A DNA stretch of 64,000 nucleotides, from NCBI GenBank assembly GCA_028564675.1, contig JAOVVO010000244.1, positions 41,092-105,091 on the forward strand. Direction: 5' to 3'. Below are positions 12,501-24,900 of this stretch, in pieces; position 1 is the stretch's first letter, and every line of letters begins with the position of its first letter. The stretch comes from Onchocerca lupi. Lineage: Eukaryota > Nematoda > Chromadorea > Rhabditida > Onchocercidae. The notes beneath the pieces were generated by a model that ran no database searches, had not been told where the DNA came from, and worked only from the letters and a program-made list of their open reading frames with translations. A program made the translations under genes and the position numbers.

Positions 12501-15129
12501 AGTTAAGAACTACTTATTTTCCAAAAAGATCATGAATAAAATTCCTCACCAAAATTGTAGTCTTAGCGCAAATATAAAATGTGTAATTAGCGACTAAACG
12601 GCTGAAGCTTATGAATCAAATTCTGTATACATTTTTTAAAGAAATGCGAATTGAAAGTAAATCATTGAAAGTGAATCATACAAGCGAATGATAGAAAAAA
12701 ATAATTTGTAAATATTTCGCTATATTTCAAATTTATTGGATGCGGAAGTATAAGATGAATGAAGACTGAGAAATTGCAAATGAACTGACCGAATATTAAT
12801 CCAAATAAGGAAATTGAATTCAATATCTTAGTATCCTTTTACGCTTCTAAAACTAAAATCTTATCATTTATTTACAAATCTTCAAATTTTCGATCACGAG
12901 AATGATATGCTATGGAAAAATTTCCTATAGATCATGAAGCCTTGGATGTTTCGATTCAATGTTTTGTCTTCAATAGAGTTTGTTGACCAATTGTTCATTA
13001 TACAAGATGAAATTGTTGAAACTCAATGTCTTTGTAAAAAGTGTCGGGAAAATAAATTTGTGAAAGAGAAGACTTCCCTGAGAATATCCAAGTAATCTAA
13101 TCACTGGGCATTCTTTCTTTTGTTGCTTGTAGAAAAAAGTAATTAATGCTCCTCGATTGTCGACTGCTATGTTGATTCGAGTCAAATTGTCACTGTGATC
13201 GTTTTAGAAAATTGTTGTGAAAAACTCTGCTGTAGAAAAAAATTTTTATTGGTCCAAAAGCCGAATCCTTTAAATCCCTTCGGAGTTCCTCCTTCTCATC
13301 TGATCTCCAACGTGTGGCCTCATGACTGATTGACTTCGCTTTGTTGATTGATGCGTAACGTTTGGGCAGTAATTGTGTTTATCGTTTTGGCAGGAAACAG
13401 GTTTATCGGCTTATTGGTTTATCAGCTTGTTGATCCATTTTAAACTGTTTTCATTCTTCTTGATCTTTAACACTCTTTGCTTACATTAATTATTTATTCT
13501 TGATTTTTCCCACGAAAGGAATCAACATGATAATTGCACCGAAAGCCTCTGAAAAGGAGCGATGGATGAGATTTTTAATCACTTTTCTGTTTTCGTTCCT
13601 CGTCTTCCATTTTTCCCAATGCAAGATTTTCAATACAGATAGGCCGAATAAAAGCATCGTTTATACATGTTCTTCTGCAACCCAGTGGATCTGCTGAATC
13701 TTTAGTCGAGAAGAATGAAAGCTAGGAAAAATCTCGGAAGTTGAAGAGGAAATAATTGAAATAAAAAAGTCCATTTTTTCTCTTTAATCTCAACTTTTCT
13801 GGATAAGAGTGAGATTTCCAGATGAGTAAATAAGCTAGTTGATCATTATGACACAATTTTCTAAGTTTTATTAATCACTGATATCGATCTGTCAGTTTAC
13901 CAATTCGGTGCACTCGGAATTCTCTGAAACTATTATTAGCAGAAGATTTTTGAAATATCTTTATGATCTTAACACACTTCTCTCCCTCTTCGCACTAAAC
14001 TTTTCTGCTGAAAATTCCGTTCCATTAAAATAAGAAAAATTGAGAAGAGCCGGGTTTTTCTATATTGCAGTAAAAATGGAACATGATCGCCACAGTCGAC
14101 TGCCATTAAAATTTATTCATAAAGAATTCATAGCTGTTACCAATTTCATTTAATCTAAACTAATTTCAGGTACCAGGTTATTAAAATTAATTAAATTGAA
14201 AAATTTAACGAAAAAATGATATCATTTTTGATATAATATAAAAATTTATATGCAGCATTTACACATGAAATATACTTGTAGTATTTTTATGTGCTTTAAT
14301 TAACAAAAAATAAGGTCAAAAAATCTTGAGTACTATGCTTCTTATGGCAATTTTTCAAAATGAACTACATGATAAATTATCCTCCAAAGGATTTTGAAGG
14401 CTTTTAAATAATTTGGAACATGTCTTAAATAATTTGCAAGTAAGGGATATCATTTGTAATACAGAATGTATTTGGTGATCAAAGATTTCTCATCCAAAAT
14501 CATTTTACTGTGTCATTTTATTATTAAATATTGACTACTTTATAAGTGTCTTAAAGTAACCAATTTTTTGATCTGCTTTAAAACTACGCAAACAATGTCA
14601 ACATTGCTTTCAAAACTTATCCTCTTTCATTCTCCTTATATGTGTTAAAATTCCTAAACTATTTAGCTGCTTCAGATTTCTTCATTGCAGAAATTTTTAT
14701 GCATATCAATATAATCGCAATTACATAATTTCATAGCTATTCGAAGATCAAACTATCTCGTGAAAGTTTTTATTTAAAAAAGTACATATTCAACATTTTA
14801 AATGACTAACCCTCTTAACTTTGTTCAGATCGAAATGAGGTATACAAAGATATAAATAATAGTGGGTTTGATTCATTAAAATTTAAATAATTTCAAGAAG
14901 TGATGATTTCAATGATCTAAACTATTTGATGATGATCTGTGCAATACTTTCAAATGCAAAAATTATACATCAAACGTAAGTTGCAATTAACAACGATTTA
15001 CTAACAAATATTAAAGGAAATAAAATGTGATATTGACGATTCTATCAGTTGACTGCTTGAAACATTGATTTTTCTGAGTTGAAAATTTACATTTGAGCAT
15101 AATCTTGAGTGCTTTCAATCATTTCACAA
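6517..15129. other. 8.6-kb gene-poor intergenic region
   Basis: No exon with credible splice sites and codon content was found on either strand. Open frames here are short and AT-driven (for example 7871-8083 and 13500-13697). Low-complexity A/T runs and a short (TA)n near 6690 occur. The less AT-rich patch at 13250-13440 contains a dispersed motif listed separately. Regulatory DNA for the flanking genes may lie here but cannot be pinpointed. Confidence 0.4.
13359..13436 (-). repeat. dispersed repeat motif related to sequence near the retroelement LTR
   Basis: Read on the minus strand this begins GGATCAACAAGCTGATAAAC and continues with two GATAAAC...TGCC(A/C)AAA units. A closely similar stretch, GGATCAACAAGCGGATAAAT followed by two 24-bp GGATAAA...CCACCAAAA units, lies at 51650-51711 and again at 55035-55096. 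By eye about 37 of 51 positions match in the second half. It may be a decayed LTR fragment or another dispersed repeat. Confidence 0.55.
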
Positions 15130-18100
15130 TTAGCTGGACATATTAATATTACTATTTTCTTGCTCGCCCGTTATTCGTGACTTTTCTTTGTAATAATTTC
15201 GTATAGATTGTTCTATGTTCAGTAATGGAAATTCAGAAAGCAATGAGATTTGAAAAGCAAAGAAATAAGCAATAAATAGGTTGAGTAGCGCAATAAAGAG
15301 CATTTCATATTTGGTTTCGTAGTGATAAGGAAAACTGATTTGTAAATACGATCCAAATATTATGGGCAAATGAATGAGATAAACCTGTAATGTTGAATAA
15401 AATGATCATTAAATTAATTAGTTCAATCCATTCACATATATCTTATAGTACGATAGACTGATTCAACCATTAAAAAAAAGAAAAAAAAAGACATGAAAAT
15501 AATTCATAATGATTATATGCATACTTCGTTTTATATAAGTAAAATCATCTTACCGTGTAGCACAATGTAGAAAGTGGTAAAAATAATTTAGAACTCAGAA
15601 ATGTATTAATGAAGCTACCATATCCATTTTGACAAGCATAAATTAGCCAAGCTATAGCAATGGCGAATGTTGTGCGATGAAGCGCTCCATAAATTAGATA
15701 ATAAAATTCCCATTTCAAATTCTGCAAGTGTCAAATCAAACTCATAAAAATAATACCATTTTCTATTCATGCACAAACTTTTTCTCTATTCTTATGACTC
15801 GCTTTTTTTAGATACAAAGAAATACTTGAAAACTTACGATTAAAACAGGATAGAGACCATACACACTGATAAAAGCAAAAAAAATCGCCAAAATCCAACC
15901 ACAGGCAACAAAAGTGGCCGAATGTCGTTTGTCATAAAGTTCCCTGGCTTGGATTTCAGCCAGATGATAACCGAGCAATAAGCCAATAATATATGGTGCA
16001 GCACGATACTGAGGTTTGATATACATCATCGCATACTGCTTTAATTGAAAAAAAAATTGAATTTCATAGAAAAATATAATAGGTAGGTACAAAATTTTGG
16101 TACCACCGTACCATTTATATCAGATAAGAATCAGCTGTTATCATATCATATATTATGAAGCATACAAACTCTTTTTGTTCTTCATTTTTACACATCACTT
16201 TTTTTTCCACAATCCTTCTCATGCATGCATTCATTTGAAACAATTCTCAATTTAGCAAATCATGGCTTTAGGATGAATAAAGCAAATGCTACCTCAATCA
16301 ATGGAAAAAATCGAATTCTTACTTTGGAATGTGAAATGAGACATTATCACCTCAAATCATTCAAAATATATTCCGCATACTCGGATATTTTTCCCCTTTT
16401 TAATCCATCCTAATCCTTCAAAAAACCAAGTGACAAAAATCTTATATCAGAAACATTACGAGGAATAGATGCACAAACCTCCATAAAATTCGAATTATAG
16501 ATAGGAGGTGTGTTCCAACCAAGTTGCGTTGGTGGCATATTGTAAACAAACATTACATAAGCTCGACCTGCATTTGATAAGGCTATGCAAAAGATGGATA
16601 ACAGATAGCCTCGATTCTGATTTCGAGCAAGCGCTAATAAAAATATGGGAGAAAAGAGATAAAAAATAAATTCGGTGCTTATATACCTGAAACTAATTAA
16701 TAAAGTTTTAAGGGCCATGATATTATGCATTCATTAATTTATCATGCATTCATTAATTGACAATAAGGCGGATGCAATAATTGAAATCTGGATCTGGAAG
16801 ACATAGCAGGAATGAACTCAGAGATTTCTTAAGCATCAAAGCATTATTTTGATAAAATGGTAGAATTTTCTCGTAATTTTTACCAAAAAAAAAAATTTTT
16901 TTTTAAAAATCTATCAATCAGATGGTCAATGATTTCACATTAAGGCCAATTCGATCGAAATAGATAGATTACCTACCATGCCCATCTCATGCAACGATGT
17001 TCAAATAAACTGGCAATGAGTAGCAAATTTTGCCAACAATATTTGGAGCACTGTACATTGTGATCAATTTCAGGCCATAACTCTCGATAAAATAGACTAT
17101 TGAAGAAATATACTACGAACAGAGTACAACAATAAGCTGGCCATAAACGGATAATTCGATGCACATAGAAATTCAACCAAAACTTCAAAGATGTCCATGT
17201 TGGCTTCGTGTCTAAATTCAAATCGATTTCAAACAATTAATTAATTTATCTGATTTGTTGCAATATATCACAATTTGATACGATAAGCGTGTGATGGGAG
17301 TATGTTCTCAGCAATATTTCAGTGTGTTTTTTTTTTATATAATTTTTCTCGAAACTTGCAATTTGATAAATACTTACTCATTTGCTTGTATTGCTGGAAA
17401 AATCCATATGCATTCACTGTTCCTCCAAGCACGAAAAATACATCGACGGAAAGGAAAAAGTTTGCAAGCCACTGATTAGCAAAATCATCAGCGATATCAT
17501 GATAATATTCGTCAACATTTTCAGTATATGGCTGAAATATGCCAAGCTGTAAGAAGTTTGAAATACATCTATAATAAAAAACTAAAACTTTTCATGGAAT
17601 GAATGGATTTAAAGAAATTTACAATGTCCATAAAGGATTTGAAAATATGAAATGTTAAAAGGCACAGGAAAATTTGAATAATAGATCTCAGTTTCAAACT
17701 AATAAATGAATAAAAAAATTCAAATCAGATTTTCCAAAAAAAAATTTCAATATTTCTTTAGAACAACGAACAGCAACAAAAGCAAACATATGACCAATGA
17801 CAATCCAGATCATAGTTAAAAATCGTATACCAAACATACAAGTAATAACTTTTGAACGATTTTTCGGCGCTCTGAATATCATACGGATATTTTGCTTGGC
17901 CGAAAATGCAAGAAATATTTTCTCTGATATAGTTCTAAAATCAAAAATTCAATGATCTGAGTAATTCTTTCAGAATAAAACTATTTGCACTGGAACTTAA
18001 TCATATCAGAAACAAGAAATCAATAACTTTGAAAGAAATCAATAATTTTCAATTCTTGTTGCTTCATAGAAATATTAAATAAAATACTATTCTACTGTTA

Positions 18101-19638
18101 AACAGAAAACATACTTTGCTTCAGATTTATATTTAATTTGATAAATTGTTGAGAGAAAGACAATTGTCCATAGTAATATAATGAATAATAGCATAAAAAT
18201 GGGCTGTGATTCCTGCCACCATTGCTTTTGACGACGAGAATCAATACAGGTTGAAACTGATCTATTATTTTCTGGTAATTCAATTCCCAGCGTCTTCTCG
18301 TAAATATTCCAAAACTTAAAATTTATTACTAAAATTTGAAATGGCAAAAATTTTTTTCTCAATGTAGAAAAAATCAAAGAAATTAAAGATTGATAAAAGA
18401 TGCTTTTGTTTTTTCGCTATTCGACTATTTTTTTCATTTCAATTTTGAGTTTGTGGTAATTTTCTCGTCATTTGTACTTAAGAATTCGCCGTAATATTAT
18501 ATTAGACTATTCCTAAATCATTTTTAAAAAATTTTTCCAGTCTAAAATGTAGAATTTGATTTTTTTAAAATACAGTCGATAATACCTTATATTGTTCCTT
18601 TGAACATATCGTTGGAAAGCAAACTGTATGTGCAACAGATCTATATTGCTTTGGATCATAGCGATAACAGAATGTTGTTGGAGTTTTGGAAGCTAAAAAA
18701 TGTTCTCCAGCTAATTTGAAGCAATGCATCATTCGAAATTGCTGTAAAAACAATCGCTTCAAGAAGATGCAAAGAATATTTATTTTTGAATTAACTCAAA
18801 ATGTCTAATTTCTGAATTCATAAAAATTTGCTATGCGAGCCGTGAAAAACTTTGATGATAATGAATATGTGATAAAGAATATGCATTAAATTCAGAGAGC
18901 GAAATTTTATTTATATTGAGAGTATGAAAATATATTCAAGTATAAGTATATTTTGCAATATATGCCATATTGTCAAAGAGCATTAAAAATAACTAACAAA
19001 TCTGCTATCTGTGAAAAATTCATTAGATCTGCCATGCCCAAATGTTGTGTAAAATTCTTTCAGTGCACTTAATGGAGTTAGGCTGGAATTCTGATAAGCA
19101 TTGACCTGGAAATAACCTTTTCAATGGATGACTAACCAAAATATACCATTCCATGAAGAAATCTATAATAGGAATGCATGATAGCAATGTCAGAAAATGT
19201 TTGATTCATTTGAATTTTTATTGCTTTATAGAATCGCTTTGTAACGACACAGCGAACATTGGCTTATAACGAATGTTGGTCTCTTTGTTCGCTCAATCTA
19301 TTTAATTAAAAATTTGTCTTGAAAATCATTGAAGAGCAGAGAATTGAAAGATCCAATTAAATAATTCTAAGCCATTAAAATATTTCACAATAATGGAAAT
19401 TTCGGGATATTTCAATTGCTAAATATTATTAAAAATCACTGCTATGATCCTATGCAATTGGAGTGCAAAATGCAATTCTTACTACTTTCACTAAATGCCG
19501 AGAACAGCGAGGTGATAGCGAAGAGATTAGTTCCTCCTCGATATATCGTTTGGCCAAAATATCATCAGTTTGACTGATAACTATAACCAATTCGACGATT
19601 ATAAGAATCATGGCGCTTATCTCAATTGAAAGTTGCAT
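15130..19638 (-). CDS. NRF-6/acyltransferase-3 (OAC family) membrane protein
   Basis: A nose-resistant-to-fluoxetine type protein: a lumenal NRF domain followed by a multipass acyltransferase-3 domain, likely transferring acyl groups or moving lipid across epithelial membranes. Eleven exons: 19638-19483, 19105-18998, 18741-18586, 18314-18115, 17934-17700, 17546-17378, 17211-16977, 16686-16479, 16035-15838, 15721-15554 and 15384-15130. They total 2088 nt, or 695 aa, with consistent phases. A signal peptide (MQLSIEISAMILIIVELVIV) opens the protein. The NRF domain runs to about residue 175, with paired cysteines (FCYRYD, VCFPTICS). The acyltransferase-3 core starts near residue 240 (CMFGIRFL...GHMF, His255), then HRIIRLWPAY (Arg360/Arg363) and further TM helices to VYLIHLP. 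The exon-4 acceptor (TTTTAAG) and the end of exon 5 are the least certain points. The family is expanded in nematodes; the substrate cannot be read from sequence. Confidence 0.9.
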
Positions 19639-19643
19639 ATTTG

Positions 19644-19656
19644 CTGCAAAAAAAAG
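19644..19656 (-). promoter_or_regulatory. likely spliced-leader acceptor of the acyltransferase gene
   Basis: On the minus strand a T-rich tract ending TTTTTGCAG sits five bases upstream of the start codon at 19638. It resembles the acceptors before the LDH, dymeclin and SDR starts. A cis-spliced non-coding first exon is the alternative. Confidence 0.45.
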
Positions 19657-21930
19657 TGTAGTAAATTTTATTAAAATAATATTTTTTAAACAATGATAGT
19701 CATTTCAAGTTATCATCGATATTCTTAACCTTACTGATAACCATCTTTATTCCTATCAACAACTATCAGCAACACAATAAAATTTGCAAATTCGTAAGAA
19801 TTAAATATGTGGTGATGTATGAGGCGTAATAATGCAGTGGCAGAAAGTTGATAATGGCGAGAAGAATGAAATGCATTGTTTAAATTGTAATGGGTGCATA
19901 GCTACCCTTATGTGTCTTCTTCATGAGAACTGGAAATGATCGGACTGAGAATAATGAATGGATGACTTGGAGCAGTAATACAGCTACTCCTCATTATACC
20001 CGATTTAATGATTTTAACTATTTTTGAAGCAATTTTAAATAGTTTACAATGAATGAGAAGAATGTCTGGCATAACATTACTATGTTTCAAAAATCATGCA
20101 AGTTGTCCTGTTGAATTTCGCCAACATTTAGTTATTTTAATTCCAATATAACATGAAACTAGCGATCGTTCGTCACAAGTTCCAGAATCCTTTGTTGCTT
20201 CCAGCTTGTCTATGTAACGATTAATGCCATTGAAGCAAATAAAAAACTGCTAGTCATTTTTGAATTCAATGTATCACGAGTTGACAGACCAAGTTGCGGA
20301 TAAAAGGGAAGACACCATGTCAAACATCTGCACTGATTCGAAACTCATGAATCATGAAATGACACTCACAATATTCCCAATAACCTGTCAATCTGCTTGT
20401 GCTTCCCATGGCATAAAATTAAAAGTAATGGAATTTATTATTCGTTCAATAGTTGGTGGGGAAAAGAAAACGAGAAACTGAGCAATAAAATATGCCACAT
20501 CTTGGAAAACAGAAAATTAACAAATAAATTGTTATTTTAATATTAGAATTATATAAAAATTAAAATTATTTTAATATATCTTCGAATTTAATATTGAGGC
20601 GAAAATTCGTCTGTTTTACTGCAACTATGATTTTGGAGCAGCTTAAAGTGTTCAAAGATTACCTTCAACTCAAACATCTGAAAACTGTTCGCAACTATTT
20701 TTAATTGTATCAGAAAATAACAAAATAATTTTATTAAACGACAATTATTTGGAACAAATATTTCTTTCTAAAAAATGCAGTATTTATGTTGAAAAATTAC
20801 AACGAGAAATTTGTTCCATATCCGAATAAATGATTCGTTTCATTCTGTTACATTATTCATTTCATCCTATATTTTTAGTTGTAACTTCCAGATTGCAAGG
20901 AACCGACTGTGAAATAACAATTACAATAACAGAGATCAAAGATATTCAAAGAAAAGTGACAATACCTCAGAAATCATGAGAAATAAAAAAAAAAAAATTT
21001 TGAGATGATACTGTGAATTATTGCTTTTTAATAATATTATTGATTATTGGTTTCAAAATAAACTTATATATTTCAAGACAGAAATGTTTTCAATTTGTTT
21101 TTTACATTCAATTTATTTCGTTTGAAATAATATAATTATGAGTATTACTATTGCAATATATCAGCAAGGAGATTATAAGCCCAAAATGTCATTTTTCATA
21201 TTCTGAACCTTCAAGTTTTCAATTTTTATGTTTTGAGTAAAAAACTTATAAAATGCACAAATTTAAGGGAAAATGTTGAAAAATTACAGCATCAAACTAT
21301 TCTAAAATTCTTGATTTGATAGTATGATGCTGTGCTAATTAAACATTATTTAAAAACATAAAGACAACAGAAGTTGAAGATTCAGCATATGGGGAATCAC
21401 ATGAACAATGAGTGGAAAGGATTCATGATATGCTTATACTTGAAATGCTCGAAACGCTAAGCAGAACTTATGCAAGCAGGCAAACAGTTCTATTTTAGAA
21501 AATATTTCAAACATATCAGGATATCTTAAAATATATAATTTTCATGCAATTTCTGATTAGAAAGGAAAAATTTTGGAACTGAGTTGGCCGATGAGTGTAA
21601 TATAAGTATAAGAACATGAAATATCAAAGATTTCGATAATTTTAGTACATATTTACTATGTTGATGATTAAGTCTATCAGCTATTATTATCACAAAAGAG
21701 ATCAGGAGACGGAACCATGTTATGTGATATACACAATCAAAAAGTTTCCTATTGTATGCAAACTATTAACAGAAATGTTGTTTCAAGGCGCTTCAAGGTG
21801 AATTTCAATTACCATTCATTAAAAATTCTAATATAACTATGAAACAACGACTGGTAAACAATGAATCATTGAAATACATGAAATTTGACTAGGCATTTTA
21901 AATAATATACGAAATTCAAACACAGTGAAG
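19657..21930. other. intergenic between acyltransferase 5' end and neprilysin 3' end
   Basis: AT-rich DNA with no exon that I can support. It should contain the promoter of the acyltransferase gene and the 3' UTR of the neprilysin gene, both transcribed leftward. No specific signal was recognised. Confidence 0.4.
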
Positions 21931-24900
21931 CTACCATAGCGAACATTTCGTCATTGCGTTCATCGCTGAATTTGATGGACATTTAAAAGCTTTGATAAAA
22001 TCAGGTTGATTAACGACCACCCCATTAACACGAAATCGAAGTGGCGCATGTTGACCGGTTAATATATGTCTGATTAAAGCAGCTGGTCGTGAATGTCCAC
22101 ACCACATCTGTAATATTTCATATGAAATTGAAGTTAAACATTAAAAAGACAGAAACAAATAATCATTTGAAAAATGCGCTATCTAATTTTAAATTAATTC
22201 TGGATCTTTAGTCATTTTTCAAAAATATTAGCAAAAAAGTTTTGGACTCAAAAATTTTCTGGAATAAAATGAAACAAATTTTATCGAACAACACTGATAA
22301 AAAGTATAAATTAATCAAATAAAATGATGTATGAGAGTAAAATTTACCTGCGCACTACTTAGGAAGAATATTTGATCCATATCGAGATGTTCGAGTCCTG
22401 GTAAGCGTTTCTCTTCATGACCAATTTGTTTGATGTAATTTCTATATGCCTTAAGTAAATTTACATTGAGGAAAAGTTAAATCATATCAGTCTTACTCTA
22501 TTCAATAATTTTCTAATCAAAAAAATAATTGCAGTCAATTTGAAATAATACAAGGAATCAGAATCCTTCGCAATCATTTAAATAAAATTTATCGAGATGA
22601 CTTTTTCTTGTTTATACTAAGCACTTGCTCATATGCTTCAAAGAGTTAATAATTTACAAAATATAAAAAATAGCAAAATTGATGCAAAAATCTGGAAGAG
22701 ATAGATGGACTTACTCGAAAAGCTACTTTAATACCACCATTGTCGGCAATATTTTCACTCAATGTAAGCATGCCGTTGATAAATAAATTTGTCCCGGGGA
22801 CAGTATAATTACTATATTCTTCCATGAAACAATTCTTTCTTTCCTTGAAATTTGCCTTTGTTTTACTATCCCACCAATCATGCAAATTACCCTGATAGTC
22901 AAACTGGCTACCTGCAAAAAGACCATCTCATTTTTTGTCAGCTAATGATACTGATAGGACTGATTTTTCTTATTCCAATAAGATAAATGTTATTAATAAA
23001 TTTAAAGCAAATCTTTTGCACTGTAGTTTTTGAGAATTGTTTATAATAACATTGATAGTTACAGATTGCTGCTAAGAGAATGATAATGAACTTCAGTTTA
23101 TTTTCCGATAAATTAAAATTAAAATTACTGATTATATTGCATTTAGTATCTTAAATAACAACTTTTAATTATTTAACATCTAGCGAACATGCATTGCTAC
23201 AGAATATATAATTATGATTACCTCGGTCATCAAATCCATGAATCATTTCATGTCCAATAACTGATCCAATGTTACCAAAATTTATCGCTCTAAATCGTAA
23301 AGTTATAATATCAGTATAAGCAAGTGCAGATTGCAATATTTCAGAAAACAGAAAAACTGTTAAATAATTAAATTTTGTGTTTTTTCTCTATTATATAAGT
23401 TGAAAAATTGGAATGAAAAATTAAAAAATATATGGAATGCATCATGCAGTATAAAGTAAATAAAAGTAAATCTCACTTCGGGAAAGTTCGATCAAAAAAT
23501 GGCGCTTGAAGAATGGCTGCCGGAAATACTGAAATTAAATAGAAATCATAGATTAAAATAAGAATTTCCAATCTAAGCATTTTTGTTGCTACATTCTCAG
23601 ATTGATTTTGATTTGTAACAGTTAACTTGAGAGAAATCCAAAGTTAGTATTAGAAAGTAAAATTCAATCTGAAAGTATAGAAGGATTTATTTTAAGCTCA
23701 TAACATACATTCTACAAAACGCATGGATTTCAGAAGCATTTTTTTTTATTGATGTCCTCATTTTTAAAGACTGAATGCAAGGAATCTGAAACTAACCAAT
23801 AGCATTTTTAAGCGGAGAATAAAAAGCATTCACGATGGATGCTGCAGCATTAAATTCCGTCCTCTGAACAGGTTCTACCAGTTTTCGGTACGAATTTTCC
23901 ACCGACCAACGTGACGTCTCTGTTATAATTTGGACGAACGTATCATTGGGATAAATATGCAGCTATAAATTATAAAATTCTAGCAATCATAATGATATTG
24001 ATGTTGATGATGAACATATTATACAAATGCAACTTCGGACAATGCGATATCTACAGACAGATCTAACAATTTGTCGGAGAAAATTTGTTACATGAAAAAA
24101 AGTTTTTATAGAAAAAATACATTTACGTACTAATTTGTAATATTCATCGAGATCTTTGGTCTTTCGGATAAATTCTGGATAACCGATCAAAGCTAACATT
24201 TCGTCCAACTTTTTTAATGCTTTTTGCCGAGTACTTTCATGGAGCCAGTTATATTCTTCCAGCATTTCTTTGAATGCATTCTTCAAAAGACTCACCATTT
24301 CGAGTGCCACTTGTTTGTCGGCCTAAAATACATATCTATATTTATAATTTACATGGATCTTGCAAAAGATAGCAGCGAGGAAGTCATAACAAAATGCAAA
24401 TTTCAAAAATTAATGCTGTTGAAAAAATCATATCGAAATCATACTTCCTTAAAGAAAAACTTGACGTATAAAGCTCCTGAAGCATGGTCCATTTGATTTA
24501 GAGCAACTTGACTGCAGATCCTCCATCGCGGTGATTTCATCTGTTTTCCAATGGCAGTACGAAGGAACTCCTAAAAAAACTCTTTTCATTTTGATGCATT
24601 CTAAACAATGAAATACTTCACAATCGATAATGATTTGTAGTGAATGCAAATAAAGTCTTATTGCGAAACTGCAAACTAATCGAAGTAAATGGAAACTGTT
24701 GCTTTTGCAAAGTGCAAAACTTACAAGATAATGCAAAATGTGTAATTTATTAACTTGCATGATAATAGAATTTGAAAGATTGTATAATGCATGATTTTTA
24801 ACAATCAAGTACATATTACCATTATTAATTAACCGTAAAATATGAGATGTCAACACGTAATATTTCCATCATTATATTTCTTTTGTAATAAATACTAAAA

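Noticed and set aside
24449..24856. 135-codon minus-strand frame
   Set aside because: Only its left part is real (a neprilysin exon, in another frame); the rest is intron sequence.
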